Source: Cytophagaceae bacterium (GTDB lineage: Bacteria > Bacteroidota > Bacteroidia > Cytophagales > Flexibacteraceae). From it: 64,000 nucleotides of DNA. This document shows, piece by piece, positions 9,559-18,009 of the stretch. Both the position numbers and the translations under genes were made by a program. The notes under the pieces were generated by a model, which saw only the letters and a program-made list of their open reading frames with translations, was not told the DNA's origin and searched no databases. The stretch lies in assembly GCA_027490155.1 (NCBI GenBank), contig JAIXYP010000069.1, forward strand, positions 309,192-373,191. The letters run 5' to 3'. The first letter of the stretch is position 1. Each line of letters begins with the position of its first letter.

Positions 9559-9957
9559 TTATTCTACTGAACCAAAATCAACAAGGTCCAGGTTTAACCA
9601 TTCAGGTTCAACCTCTAAAGCATAAGATGTTAGTGTTTGGTTTGCATAAAGTTCATATGGACTAATGTATTCATATAATAAATTAGGTTTTGTAGGATCC
9701 ATTAAATAGTAGCAAACACCATCATAAGGACTTATCCGCTCTTCAGGACCAAAGGATATAATCCATAGAATATAATCCCAAACTCTTTCCAATTTGGATT
9801 TATTCTTTTGAGGTGGGTTAGGGTAGTTAGGTTTTTCATTTAAAGCTACTGTTGGAATTTTCCCTGCAAATATAGATTCTGAAATTATGTCTTCAAGTTC
9901 AGTAGGAAACTGATAAGAATAAATATATTTAAATTGTCTTTTTGGTTCGCTTTTCAT
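9559..9957 (-). CDS. Hypothetical protein, possible orphan immunity protein
   Basis: A 132-residue soluble, acidic protein that I do not recognise. It is clearly AT-richer than the housekeeping genes around it and is rich in Tyr, Pro and Trp (ending EPEWLNLDLVDFGSVE). It starts a few bases after the stop of a decayed Rhs/YD-repeat segment on the same strand. That position (downstream of an rhs 3' end), low GC and small size are what is expected of a polymorphic-toxin immunity gene or of a displaced toxin tip, but no family match can be claimed. It has no signal peptide or membrane helix. Confidence 0.5.
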   Translation of the reverse strand: MKSEPKRQFKYIYSYQFPTELEDIISESIFAGKIPTVALNEKPNYPNPPQKNKSKLERVWDYILWIISFGPEERISPYDGVCYYLMDPTKPNLLYEYISPYELYANQTLTSYALEVEPEWLNLDLVDFGSVE

Positions 9958-9966
9958 GGGTGTGTC

Positions 9967-10220
9967 AATGGTCAGAAGGGGTGTATAATTTGCGGGAAAT
10001 GGTTTCGCCTTTGGTCCTAACCAACAAGGTACTGCTACTTAGGTGATAAGAATAGGTAAAGTAGTCAAAATTGAGCTCGGCTGGGTGGGAGCCAGATTGG
10101 CGGGTGGCGATGATCTTACCCCGCTCGGTGCCTGTTTCGCTAAATGACCGATTAGTGGGTTATACGCGCAGTTTTTCATGTCGCCGTCACTGGTTTGGTT
10201 GTCAGAGGTAAGATAATCGG
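9967..10220 (-). pseudogene. Decayed Rhs/YD-repeat fragment 1
   Basis: Read on the minus strand, this region gives TSDNQTSDGDMKNCAYNP and, after a frameshift, FSETGTERGKIIATRQSG and further sequence up to a stop at about 9967. This matches the YDPLYRLLSATG-E-G type repeat found near the C-terminal end of Rhs proteins. Stops and a frameshift break the frame. Bases 10119-10212 are clearly similar to 11116-11210. It is the relic of an Rhs gene end next to the small gene at 9559-9957. Confidence 0.6.
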
Positions 10221-10380
10221 ATTGACTTTTCCAAAGTACATAAATTTAATCCCCAATCAGATTTTGGGAGGTGAAAGAGCTTAAACGAAAACTAAGTAAT
10301 TGTGCAAATAAACTTAGTTCTAACCACATTACACAGAATAACAAATAAGAAAAAATAAAATGGAAACTTATTAATATTTT

Positions 10381-10908
10381 TCATTGAGTAAATACTGTTT
10401 TGTAGTAAACCAATGTATCTAATTTTGACTTATACATAGTTTCAAACTTTGTTGTAAATACAATTGATTTCGGGTCAGTAGAGTCTGAAATGACTAAATA
10501 TGGAATGGAGATAAAGTTGGTATTCTTTTGTTTATTGCCATCTACAAAGCCTTTTCGTTCTAAACTGCTAAATATTTCTGATTTTCTAACATAGTATCTA
10601 TCGGAAACTATTGAATCAATCAAATATAAGTTGCAACGAGAAAATCTGCTTTTTAAAGAGACAATGTGAGTGAAGGCAGGATACCCATCATAATATTTAA
10701 ACATAAGGAAAACTGAATCTGCAATTCCTCCATTAATACTATCTTGGAGCCTAGACTTTGAGATCAAAATTGTGTCTAGACCTATAAAATCCCCAGATTG
10801 GGCATATTTTTTCTCTAAAATTAGATATTTTTCTTTGCCTGAATTGCCGCTGGTACATGCTATCATAAATGAAAGAATAAAGCCAATAATTGCAATTAGT
10901 CTTATCAT
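10381..10908 (-). CDS. Putative lipoprotein of unknown function (AT-rich)
   Basis: A 175-residue protein starting MIRLIAIIGF with a hydrophobic segment and a lipobox (FMIACTSG), so it is probably lipidated and membrane-anchored. The rest is a single soluble domain that I do not recognise (GDFIGLDTILISKSRLQDS, later KYDGYPAFTH-like, ending LVYYKTVFTQ). The frame is open to 11007, but the ATG at 10908 places the signal peptide first. It is AT-rich compared with the chromosome average and lies behind a second Rhs relic on the same strand. A lipoprotein immunity factor is one possibility (inference only). Confidence 0.55.
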   Translation of the reverse strand: MIRLIAIIGFILSFMIACTSGNSGKEKYLILEKKYAQSGDFIGLDTILISKSRLQDSINGGIADSVFLMFKYYDGYPAFTHIVSLKSRFSRCNLYLIDSIVSDRYYVRKSEIFSSLERKGFVDGNKQKNTNFISIPYLVISDSTDPKSIVFTTKFETMYKSKLDTLVYYKTVFTQ

Positions 10909-11094
10909 GTTTATTGCTTGCTTAGGGGTGAAGAATTTATGATTGGAGATGTCAGAACATAGACGGATTCTCTTATTCGACTTGATATTCTTTTTGATAT
11001 TCCACATGAAGCGTCATGGCCTATAACTTCACTGGTGTTTAAACTATCAGTTACCTGTATGTAATTGGAATTCAAGACAAGTACTATACTGACC

Positions 11095-11215
11095 CATACC
11101 GGCCACTGCCAACGGCCCCGCTCGGTCCTAGTTGCGCTCAAAAGCCTATAAAGTGGGTCATACGTGCAGGTTTTCATGTCTCAATCACCAGTTTGGTTTT
11201 CAAAGGTAACGATAT
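11095..11215 (-). pseudogene. Decayed Rhs/YD-repeat fragment 2
   Basis: On the minus strand this reads VTFENQTGD, a stop, then DMKTCTYDPLYRLLSATR and TERGR. This is the same Rhs repeat segment as at 10119-10212, with about 95 bases alignable almost without gaps. Downstream of TERGR the similarity ends abruptly and the sequence becomes AT-rich. Both copies share the same break point region, as expected for the conserved-core/variable-tip border of Rhs genes. Confidence 0.6.
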
Positions 11216-11385
11216 TTCTGACTGGGTCGTATGACTAGTGGTGGGCTTGCCAACTTCTAATTGCCCTCCACTGTAATCCAGTGCGGGATAGCCTTTAAGG
11301 TTGTACGCATGGTCTTAGGTTGGACAGAGCCAAAAATATCAATCTCAACCCCTAGGCCTAAGGATACTTTCCTATTTTTGTCTTC

Positions 11386-11718
11386 ATGCGCCCCAACCTC
11401 CAAACCTTCGCTTGGTATTTATTGGCCTTCAATCTCTTGGCCTTCGTGGTATTAGGTCGTTTGGGGTCATTGGGCGGACATACAGCCTATGAATGGTTGT
11501 TTTTGTCCTTCGGAATCCAACTCAACATGATGTTGTTCCTGACTGTACGACGGTATCTATTAGGTCAGCGCAAACGATTGCCCCACCAAAGTGTACTAAG
11601 CCTGGTCTCTATTCTGCCTCCCAATCGTTGGGGATGGCTTCCTTTCCTGACCTCAGTTGGCTCGGCCTACGGGATGGCTATGGCCCAGACGGCATTGACC
11701 TATTATCAAGGGCAATAG
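11386..11718 (+). CDS. Small membrane protein, hypothetical
   Basis: A 110-residue protein with two clear hydrophobic segments (residues ~8-24 and ~36-53) and a weaker one near 88-104, starting MRPNLQTFAWYLLAFN. I do not recognise a family. The frame is open with reasonable codon use for this genome and lies between the Rhs relic and the TPR gene. No promoter was picked out upstream. Confidence 0.5.
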   Translation: MRPNLQTFAWYLLAFNLLAFVVLGRLGSLGGHTAYEWLFLSFGIQLNMMLFLTVRRYLLGQRKRLPHQSVLSLVSILPPNRWGWLPFLTSVGSAYGMAMAQTALTYYQGQ

Positions 11719-11834
11719 GTTGGTGCACCTTTATACTGTATCCCTACAGGATTGTTATGGGTCCTTGTGGGTTGATAAAGTTACTGCCTTGCTGGCTGAT
11801 GTGGACCAAGCCCATCCCTGCGTTTGGACCCAGA

Positions 11835-11866
11835 TTTGGCAAAGCCAGAAACAATCACTACCTTTG
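11835..11866 (+). promoter_or_regulatory. Promoter of the TPR gene
   Basis: TTTG (11835-11838), 20 bases, TACCTTTG (11859-11866): a full match to the Bacteroidota consensus, about 45-50 bases upstream of the ATG at 11918. Confidence 0.6.
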
Positions 11867-11917
11867 CCTCCCAATTTTAGCTAATGCCTAGCTGGTGCGA
11901 ACCACTTGGCAAAGACC

Positions 11918-12826
11918 ATGAAGGCAAAGCAATACCTGTTGATCGCAGTGGCGTTGGTGCTCGTAGTAGTGCTGGCGATGCTGCCCAAAGCAGTGCTGAA
12001 AAAGGAGGGGGACCAACCCGCCGAGTCATCACGGGGTAAGCAGGACACATCCGCAATGGCCCGTGCCAACGCTGGTGGAGGTGCTGAGGCAGTGGACGCA
12101 AAGGCCGAACAAAGCCATGCGAAAACGCTGACACCGAATCTGCAAGCCAAAATTACCGCCTGGCGGAGCAAGTGGACTGGTACACGCACCAGCGCCCGCG
12201 CCGACAAGCAAAAACTAGAGGCAGCCGCCTGGACGATCGATAGCATGGCAGCGACATTTGTTGTTGTCGGCCTATATGACTCAGCAGCCGCCTACCGTGA
12301 GCAATATGCTCGGTTGGTGCCTAGTGCGATCAATCAGCAGCTTGCTGGCGATGTTAGCTTTGATGCCTACACTCTTGCGCTGAACGAAGACAAGCGTGCC
12401 CGGTACCTCAAAGCCTCCCGTCAGTGGTATGAGCTAGCTTTGAAGACAGACCCCAAAAATCTGGATAGCAAAGCCAAGTTAGCCCTCACCTACGTGGATA
12501 GCGATAACCCCATGCAAGGCATCTTGATGCTGCGCGAGGTAGTTACCGCTAACCCTAAGCATGAGCTTGCGACCTATAACCTTGGTGTGTTTGCCATGCA
12601 GACCAAACAGTGGGACAAAGCGGTTACCCGTTTTACCCAGCTGACGGTCATCAACCCTGCCAGCACCAAAGCCTACTTCTACCTAGGGGTTAGCTACAAG
12701 GAGCTGGGGGACAAACCAAAGGCCATCGCCGCCCTGCGCCAAGCCCGTTTGCTTGACAAGGACCCAGCAGTGATTGCCTCAATTGACGAAGTACTAGAGG
12801 AGCTCCAGAGCCCAGCGGCTCAGTAG
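11918..12826 (+). CDS. Membrane-anchored tetratricopeptide-repeat protein
   Basis: A 302-residue protein with an N-terminal membrane helix (about residues 5-22) followed by an Ala/Gly-rich linker and a periplasmic TPR array. The repeats are visible in AKLALTYVDSDNPMQGILML, ATYNLGVFAMQTKQWDKAV and AYFYLGVSYKELGDKPKAI. A TPR protein just upstream of ribonuclease E/G is a recurring arrangement in Bacteroidota. Its partner is unknown. The frame starts at ATG 11906; the ATG at 11918 (MKAKQY) is equally possible and slightly favoured because it places the helix closer to the N-terminus. A strong promoter precedes it. Confidence 0.8.
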   Translation: MKAKQYLLIAVALVLVVVLAMLPKAVLKKEGDQPAESSRGKQDTSAMARANAGGGAEAVDAKAEQSHAKTLTPNLQAKITAWRSKWTGTRTSARADKQKLEAAAWTIDSMAATFVVVGLYDSAAAYREQYARLVPSAINQQLAGDVSFDAYTLALNEDKRARYLKASRQWYELALKTDPKNLDSKAKLALTYVDSDNPMQGILMLREVVTANPKHELATYNLGVFAMQTKQWDKAVTRFTQLTVINPASTKAYFYLGVSYKELGDKPKAIAALRQARLLDKDPAVIASIDEVLEELQSPAAQ

Positions 12827-12917
12827 TCCACCTCTTCTGCCTATACAATAATACCTGCCGCTTGATGGTCGGTGTAAGCCAAGAAGCCCTAATTGCACAC
12901 CTCTTGTGTACCGGACC

Positions 12918-12947
12918 TTGGCCACAACACAACCGCTTGCAGCTTTG
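12918..12947 (+). promoter_or_regulatory. Putative promoter of the 29-codon ribosomal-type gene
   Basis: TTG (12918-12920), 19 bases, CAGCTTTG (12940-12947), one or two mismatches from the consensus. The spacing is right, and it lies about 42 bases before the ATG at 12990. Confidence 0.4.
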
Positions 12948-12989
12948 CCCAAAACGATTACATCATAAACCCTTAAACTGCCAAGCATC

Positions 12990-13079
12990 ATGCCCTGCGG
13001 TAAAAAAAGAAAGCGCCACAAGATCGCCACCCACAAACGCAAGAAACGTTTGAGAAAAAACAGGCACAAGAAAAAGTAG
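12990..13079 (+). CDS. Very small basic protein, AURKAIP1/COX24 (bS22/mS38)-like
   Basis: A 29-residue protein, MPCGKKRKRHKIATHKRK and so on, ending NRHKKK, with over half Lys, Arg or His. Near-identical tiny proteins occur across Bacteroidota, usually directly upstream of ribonuclease E/G. From memory they are annotated with the AURKAIP1/COX24 C-terminal motif, which links them to small-subunit proteins bS22 of mycobacteria and mS38 of mitochondria. It probably binds rRNA in the ribosome. It is shorter than normal gene-calling cut-offs and easily missed. It has its own promoter-like sequence and is followed by a hairpin at 13150-13194. Confidence 0.75.
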   Translation: MPCGKKRKRHKIATHKRKKRLRKNRHKKK

Positions 13080-13678
13080 TCTGACGGCCGCTATGCGTGC
13101 AGTCGCACCGTTTGGTAGGTCCGAGATCATTGGCCTCTATAGATAACTCAAGCACCTTGTACCTACCAATCCATCGGTAGTATGCAAGGTGCTTTAGGTG
13201 TTTAATACTAGTCGAGTATAGGATTAAGATCGTTGGCAATGATTTTGCCTAGCCCTTGATGCCAATTTGGCCACAAAGGCTGACCTTATGACTCCTGATT
13301 GGCAATTCTGAGACTACCTTCCTCATCACAGATCATGCTGGAAGTCGGCATGTGCCCTTGTTAGTATCTGTCACCCTTTGCCATTAAGGTTTGACCTTTT
13401 GCTACAGGATGATCCTGCCAGTCACTTTCGCGATGAGCAAGTCTAGATGCCACATTGCGATCTAGGTTGTTTTGGTTGCTAAGGTTGTTACAAACCACGG
13501 GCCTCGTCATCATGGTGATTTGGGCCCCTAGCTGGTTTCATAAGGACTCCACCATACAACACGGCACAAGCACGAATCCAACACAGGAAACGCACCAGCA
13601 TAGCACTAGCATAGCCCCCCAGACGACTACCCCATCAGCCTACTTAATCATCTCCCCTCACTCTAACCACTACAAAAC
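13080..13678. other. Gene-poor spacer before ribonuclease G
   Basis: About 600 bases with a hairpin at its left end. A 79-codon open frame (13455-13694) begins with a hydrophobic stretch but becomes low-complexity Thr/Ser/His and overlaps the ribonuclease G start, so it is not called. I see no other gene or RNA. Confidence 0.5.
13150..13194 (+). terminator. Hairpin, possible terminator after the 29-codon gene
   Basis: AAGCACCTTG and CAAGGTGCTT pair across a loop that itself contains ACCTACC/GGTAG pairing, giving a long imperfect stem. There is no strong T run, so termination is only likely, not certain. Confidence 0.45.
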
Positions 13679-15244
13679 GTGTCGAACGAACTAATCATTA
13701 GTTCTACAGAAGAGGGCGAACGGATAGCCTTGTTGCAAGACAGGCGACTGATAGAATACCATACAGAAGAAAAAAGCAATGCCTTCACAGTAGGCGACAT
13801 CTACCTCGGATCGGTCAAGAAAGTGAACCCCGGGATGAATGCTGCCTTTGTGGACATTGGCCACGAAAAAGATGCCTTTCTGCACTACTTAGACCTCGGA
13901 CCACAGATTCGATCCCTCAATAAGTACGTCAAACTGGTCCAGAACAAACAGCAAACGACTCCATTCCTGGACAAGTTTAGCAAAGAAGAGGACATAGAGA
14001 AGACAGGCAAAATCCAGGATGTGCTTAGCAAACAGCAGGCGATCTTGGTGCAAGTGGTCAAAGAGCCTATCAGCAGCAAAGGCCCACGCCTAAGCTGCGA
14101 GCTGTCCCTTGCGGGGCGTTTCTTGGTACTGGTTCCTTTTTCAGAAACTGTCAGCATCAGTAAAAAGATCGTAGCCAAGGACGAGCGTAGTCGCTTGCTT
14201 GGTATGATCAAATCCGTTAAGCCCGCTCACTTTGGCGTCATAATCCGGACGGTCGCCGAAGGCAAAGAACTCGAAGAAATTGAAAAAGACCTCCGTAGCC
14301 TGATCCAGAAATGGGAACTGGGTTTCGAGAAGCTCATCACTGGTCAGCCACGCGATAAAATCATTGGCGAAGGCAGCCGTGCCAACACCATGTTGCGTGA
14401 TTTGCTTTCGGCTAACTTCGAAAGCATCCAGACCGATAGCCGGGATGTCTATGATGACCTCAAGGAATACTTGCGGTCCATCGCCCCAGATGCCGAACGT
14501 ATTATCAAGTTTCATAAAGGCCCGAACAAGTTGTTTGAGTCCGCCGGGATTGAAAAACAACTCAAAAGCCTCTTTGGCAAAACAGTTAGCCTGCCAGCAG
14601 GTGGCTATCTAGTCATTGAGCATACCGAGGCCCTCCACGTCATCGATGTTAATAGTGGTAGCACCAGCGCCAAAACCAACACCGAGGACCAAGAGCAAAC
14701 CGCTCTGAATGTCAACCTAGAGGCCGCCCGAGAGGTTGCCCGCCAGCTTCGTCTGCGTGATATGGGAGGCATCATCGTGATTGACTTTATCGACATGCGC
14801 AAGCTCGAGAACAAGAAATTGATCTACGACCGCATGAAGGATGAGATGAAGACCGAGCGTGCCAAGTACACCATCCTGCCCCTGAGCAAGTTTGGCCTGA
14901 TGCAGATCACGCGCCAACGTGTACGGCCCGAGCGTGCCATCATCACCAGCGAAGTTTGCCCTACCTGCAACGGTACGGGCAAGGTCCAGGCCAGCATTGT
15001 GGTGGCTGATACCATCGAGTCCAGCCTTGAGTTCCTGATCGACAAGCAGAACGAACGGAAACTGAGCTTGGCACTCCATCCGTTCCTACATGCCTACTTT
15101 ACCAAGGGGCTACCTAGCAGGCAGATGAAGTGGTACCTCAAGTACAAGACATGGACCAAGTTAGTCCAGGACTCGTCATTGGCTCTGACCGACTTTAGGT
15201 TCAGCAACCAAGCAGGCCAAGCCATTGACCTAAACAGAGGCTAG
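13679..15244 (+). CDS. rng: Ribonuclease E/G family endoribonuclease
   Basis: An endoribonuclease that processes rRNA precursors and mRNA. At 521 residues it has the catalytic half only, as in ribonuclease G, without the long degradosome scaffold of E. coli RNase E. An S1-type RNA-binding region is at ~35-115 (NAAFVDIGHEKDAFLHYLDL). The Mg2+-binding aspartates are D323 (VIDVNSGS) and D369 (IIVIDFIDM), and the zinc-link CPTC is at 427-430. The start is GTG at 13679 (MSNELIIS), which agrees with Bacteroidota relatives. A strong terminator follows. Confidence 0.93.
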   Translation: MSNELIISSTEEGERIALLQDRRLIEYHTEEKSNAFTVGDIYLGSVKKVNPGMNAAFVDIGHEKDAFLHYLDLGPQIRSLNKYVKLVQNKQQTTPFLDKFSKEEDIEKTGKIQDVLSKQQAILVQVVKEPISSKGPRLSCELSLAGRFLVLVPFSETVSISKKIVAKDERSRLLGMIKSVKPAHFGVIIRTVAEGKELEEIEKDLRSLIQKWELGFEKLITGQPRDKIIGEGSRANTMLRDLLSANFESIQTDSRDVYDDLKEYLRSIAPDAERIIKFHKGPNKLFESAGIEKQLKSLFGKTVSLPAGGYLVIEHTEALHVIDVNSGSTSAKTNTEDQEQTALNVNLEAAREVARQLRLRDMGGIIVIDFIDMRKLENKKLIYDRMKDEMKTERAKYTILPLSKFGLMQITRQRVRPERAIITSEVCPTCNGTGKVQASIVVADTIESSLEFLIDKQNERKLSLALHPFLHAYFTKGLPSRQMKWYLKYKTWTKLVQDSSLALTDFRFSNQAGQAIDLNRG

Positions 15245-15311
15245 GGGAGGCAACCAACCCAGCCAACTCAGTACTAAAATATCCTAGGTCCCACACAAAG
15301 GGCCAACAATC

Positions 15312-15349
15312 AAGACCTCAGCGCCACATCAGCCTGAGGTCTTTTGTTT
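15312..15349 (+). terminator. Rho-independent terminator after rng
   Basis: AAGACCTCAG, a 12-base loop, CTGAGGTCTT, then TTGTTT. Located 68 bases after the rng stop. Confidence 0.8.
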
Positions 15350-15475
15350 GACACAACTAGGATCAGGGCTTTTGGCTGTCAAGTGTCGAGAACTTTATTT
15401 TTTGGGTGGGTCGATCATCAAGCCTAGTTGATGGTTCGATTGTGGCTCCAGATCACCCCATTTTCGAAGTCCCCC

Positions 15476-15520
15476 AAAACAAAAAATCCACCTACCGAAG
15501 CACAGCTTTCCGTAGGTGGA
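15476..15520 (-). terminator. Terminator hairpin (minus strand)
   Basis: TCCACCTAC...GTAGGTGGA forms a strong stem at 15487-15520. On the minus strand it is followed by a T-rich run. It lies downstream of the SRP RNA gene and probably stops transcription leaving that gene. Confidence 0.65.
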
Positions 15521-15593
15521 CTAATGGTAGTCTGATCAGGGTATGACCAGCGGAATCTATCTTAAAAGGCCTCAAAAGGACCTGAAAGGGCAC

Positions 15594-15689
15594 AAAAAAG
15601 CAACCCAACATCGCGCCGCTCAACCATCTACCCTTGCTGCCTTCCGACCCTGGGGGAGTTCAACAGGAGCTGGCCGTGCCAGATTGCCG
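15594..15689 (-). ncRNA. ffs: Bacterial small signal recognition particle RNA (4.5S-type)
   Basis: On the minus strand the core reads CAGGGTCGGAAGGCAGCAAG, the conserved symmetric/asymmetric loop and GGAA tetraloop region of domain IV that binds Ffh. Flanking arms (GGCACGGCCAGCTC upstream, GAGCGGCGCGATGTTGGG downstream) can pair to form the rod. The predicted 5' end is near 15689 from the promoter at 15693-15723, and the RNA ends in GGTTGC followed by TTTTTT. This is the RNA of the co-translational membrane-targeting particle. Confidence 0.93.
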
Positions 15690-15692
15690 CTG

Positions 15693-15723
15693 CAAAAGTA
15701 GGCAAAAATCAACCCCATCCAAA
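15693..15723 (-). promoter_or_regulatory. SRP RNA promoter
   Basis: Minus strand TTTG (15720-15723), 19 bases, TACTTTTG (15693-15700): a perfect match to the Bacteroidota consensus, ending a few bases before the RNA. Confidence 0.75.
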
Positions 15724-15862
15724 CATAGTTTTTCATTTTGGTAGCTCCACCCTGATAATACTTGTACCTAAAACTTGCGGACAGGGTCCATCTCTTACTA
15801 GTTTGCAGAAATGTCAGTGGCGGACCTACACCAATCCGCCCGCAATAAACACCTCAACATCC

Positions 15863-17071
15863 ATGATCCGACACTTGAAGCTGAGCCAATCGATCCTAAC
15901 GACACTGGCCCTCACTGGTATTTTGGCTTTCACTGCAGGCTACCAATCCATTGGCCAGAGTCTGTCCCCCATAAAAGGGGCCAACAAACAAAACGGAGGC
16001 TACCAGTTCACGATAGACAAAGAGGTTGGTGTCGGCCCAGTCAAGAACCAAGCCAAGACCAATACCTGCTGGTCCTTCAGCACCCAGTCATTCCTCGAAA
16101 GCGAACTCATCAGGATGGGTAAGGGGCAACATACCCTCTCAGTGATGTTTGTGGTGCGCAAGGCTTATGAGCTCAAGGCTGACAAATATGTCCGGATGAA
16201 CGGTAGGGTAGCCTTTGCAGAAGGGGGCGAGATCCACGACGTCCTTTCGGTCCTGCGCAACTATGGGGCGATGCCAGACGAGGCCTACCCTGGCCTGCAA
16301 TATGGCGAGACGAACCATGCCCATTTCGAGCTAGAAGCAGTCCTTAAAGGTTACCTTGATGGACTAATCCAGAACAAGAATGGACGCATCAGTACGGCAT
16401 GGAAAAGTGGCCTAAACGGTATCTTGGATGCTTACCTAGGTCCACTACCTACCGAGTTCAGCTATCAGGGCAAAACCTATACGCCGAAAACTTGGGCTGC
16501 TGCCATGGGTCTCAATGCTGATGATTATGTGGAGCTAACCAGCTTTAGCCACCATCCTTTCTATAAACCTTGCATGGTAGAGGTCCAAGACAATTGGTCT
16601 GGCGAGCTGGCCTATAACCTACCACTTGAGGAGTTTGGCCAAGTCATTGAGAACGCCGTCAGCAATAACTACTCCGTCGCTTGGGCTACGGATGTAAGCG
16701 AAAAGTACTTCAGCCATGCCGAAGGGGTGGCTGTCGTGCCAGATCGTGACCTCCGTACCATTACCGAGGGCAACAAAGCTGAGATTTTCCGTGCACCAGC
16801 TGCCGAAAAAACCATCACCCAAGAGATGCGCCAAGCCGCCTTTGACAGCTGGGAAACCACCGACGACCATGGCATGCACATCTTCGGTAGTGCCAAGGAT
16901 CAACGTGGCACCCGTTACTACCTCGTCAAAAACAGCTGGGGCACAGAGCGCAACGAGCTGGGCGGTGTCTTCTATGCCAGCAAACCTTATGTGCTTTACA
17001 AAACCACCTTTATAGCCGTTAACCGCAAGGCGCTGCCTGCTAACATTGCGGCTAAGTTGGGCCTCAAGTAG
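15863..17071 (+). CDS. Secreted C1-family cysteine peptidase (aminopeptidase C/bleomycin hydrolase-like)
   Basis: A papain-like peptidase of the C1B (PepC/bleomycin hydrolase) group. The catalytic Cys is C69 in KNQAKTNTCWSF, His is H336 in DDHGM and Asn is N357 in YYLVKNSWG. The 402-residue length fits the family. Unlike cytoplasmic PepC, it has an N-terminal signal peptide (residues 1-~32, SILTTLALTGILAFTAGYQS), so it probably acts in the periplasm or outside the cell. The frame is open from 15803; the ATG at 15863 puts the signal peptide first. MazG follows 39 bases downstream on the same strand. Confidence 0.9.
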   Translation: MIRHLKLSQSILTTLALTGILAFTAGYQSIGQSLSPIKGANKQNGGYQFTIDKEVGVGPVKNQAKTNTCWSFSTQSFLESELIRMGKGQHTLSVMFVVRKAYELKADKYVRMNGRVAFAEGGEIHDVLSVLRNYGAMPDEAYPGLQYGETNHAHFELEAVLKGYLDGLIQNKNGRISTAWKSGLNGILDAYLGPLPTEFSYQGKTYTPKTWAAAMGLNADDYVELTSFSHHPFYKPCMVEVQDNWSGELAYNLPLEEFGQVIENAVSNNYSVAWATDVSEKYFSHAEGVAVVPDRDLRTITEGNKAEIFRAPAAEKTITQEMRQAAFDSWETTDDHGMHIFGSAKDQRGTRYYLVKNSWGTERNELGGVFYASKPYVLYKTTFIAVNRKALPANIAAKLGLK

Positions 17072-17110
17072 ATTACGCCTAACTCCTAACATTACAACCA
17101 CTTTCTGACT

Positions 17111-17947
17111 ATGCAAGTAACTCCCGGCCTCCAACCAGACAAGATCAGCCGACCAGACCCAGATAGGGCCGGTAAGCTTGATGCCTTTGACCGCCTCTTG
17201 ACGCTGATGGATGAGCTGCGGGATAATTGCCCGTGGGACAAGGAGCAGACTTGGCAGAGCCTAAGGCACCTTACGATAGAGGAGACCTATGAGCTAGCTG
17301 ATGCCATCTTGTCCGAAGATCCGCAGGAGGTCCGCAAGGAGATTGGGGACATTATGCTCCATTTGGTGTTCTATGCTCGCATAGCGGACGAACAAAAACT
17401 GTTCGATATCAAGGACGTAATCGATGGGCTGATTGCTAAGCTCATCCGTCGCCACCCGCATATCTATGGCGCGGTTGAGGCCAAGGACAGCGATGTCGTG
17501 CGGCAGAACTGGGAGCAGATCAAATTGCAGGAGGGTGCCAAATCGGTATTGGCTGGTGTGCCGCGGTCCTTGCCCGCCATGGTAAAGGCCATGCGCATCC
17601 AGGAAAAAGCTAGAGGGGCAGGTTTTGACTGGGATGACAAGGCTCAGGTCTGGGACAAAGTCCAAGAAGAGCTAGCAGAGTTCAGAGCTGAAACCGAGGC
17701 CCCTAATCCTGAACATGCCAAAATCACAGCTGAGTTTGGCGACGTCCTCTTCAGCCTCATCAACTATGCCCGTTTCTTGGACATCAACCCTGAAGAGGCC
17801 CTAGAACGCACTAATCGCAAGTTCATCAACCGCTTTAATCACCTCGAAGCAGCCACCAAAGCCGATGGAAAGGAGCTCAGGAATATGACCCTGCCTGAAA
17901 TGGATGCCTATTGGAACCAAGCAAAAGAGCTAGGCATCAATACCTAG
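17111..17947 (+). CDS. mazG: Nucleoside triphosphate pyrophosphohydrolase MazG
   Basis: Hydrolyses (d)NTPs to NMP and pyrophosphate, which cleans the nucleotide pool and lowers ppGpp-type stress signals in some bacteria. The 278 residues contain the tandem MazG domains of the full-length enzyme: CPWDKEQTWQSLRHLTIEET opens domain 1, with EIGDIMLHLVFYAR, and domain 2 holds EFGDVLFSLINYAR. The E-E-x-x-E and E-x-x-D metal-binding pattern is present. It follows the peptidase gene closely and may be cotranscribed with it. The initial ~15 residues are variable. Confidence 0.93.
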   Translation: MQVTPGLQPDKISRPDPDRAGKLDAFDRLLTLMDELRDNCPWDKEQTWQSLRHLTIEETYELADAILSEDPQEVRKEIGDIMLHLVFYARIADEQKLFDIKDVIDGLIAKLIRRHPHIYGAVEAKDSDVVRQNWEQIKLQEGAKSVLAGVPRSLPAMVKAMRIQEKARGAGFDWDDKAQVWDKVQEELAEFRAETEAPNPEHAKITAEFGDVLFSLINYARFLDINPEEALERTNRKFINRFNHLEAATKADGKELRNMTLPEMDAYWNQAKELGINT

Positions 17948-18009
17948 CTCTGCTGAATCTTGGGCTTTAGTAGCCCTATTGTTATTGGATGGGGGTCAGG
18001 ACCTAAGGC

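Noticed and set aside
12690..13239. Minus-strand open frames opposite the TPR gene and the 29-codon gene
   Set aside because: They overlap clearly coding plus-strand genes and give Cys/Trp/Arg-rich unlikely proteins.
13455..13694. 79-codon open frame before ribonuclease G with a hydrophobic start
   Set aside because: Becomes low-complexity Thr/Ser/His sequence, overlaps the ribonuclease G start and shows no promoter or family features.
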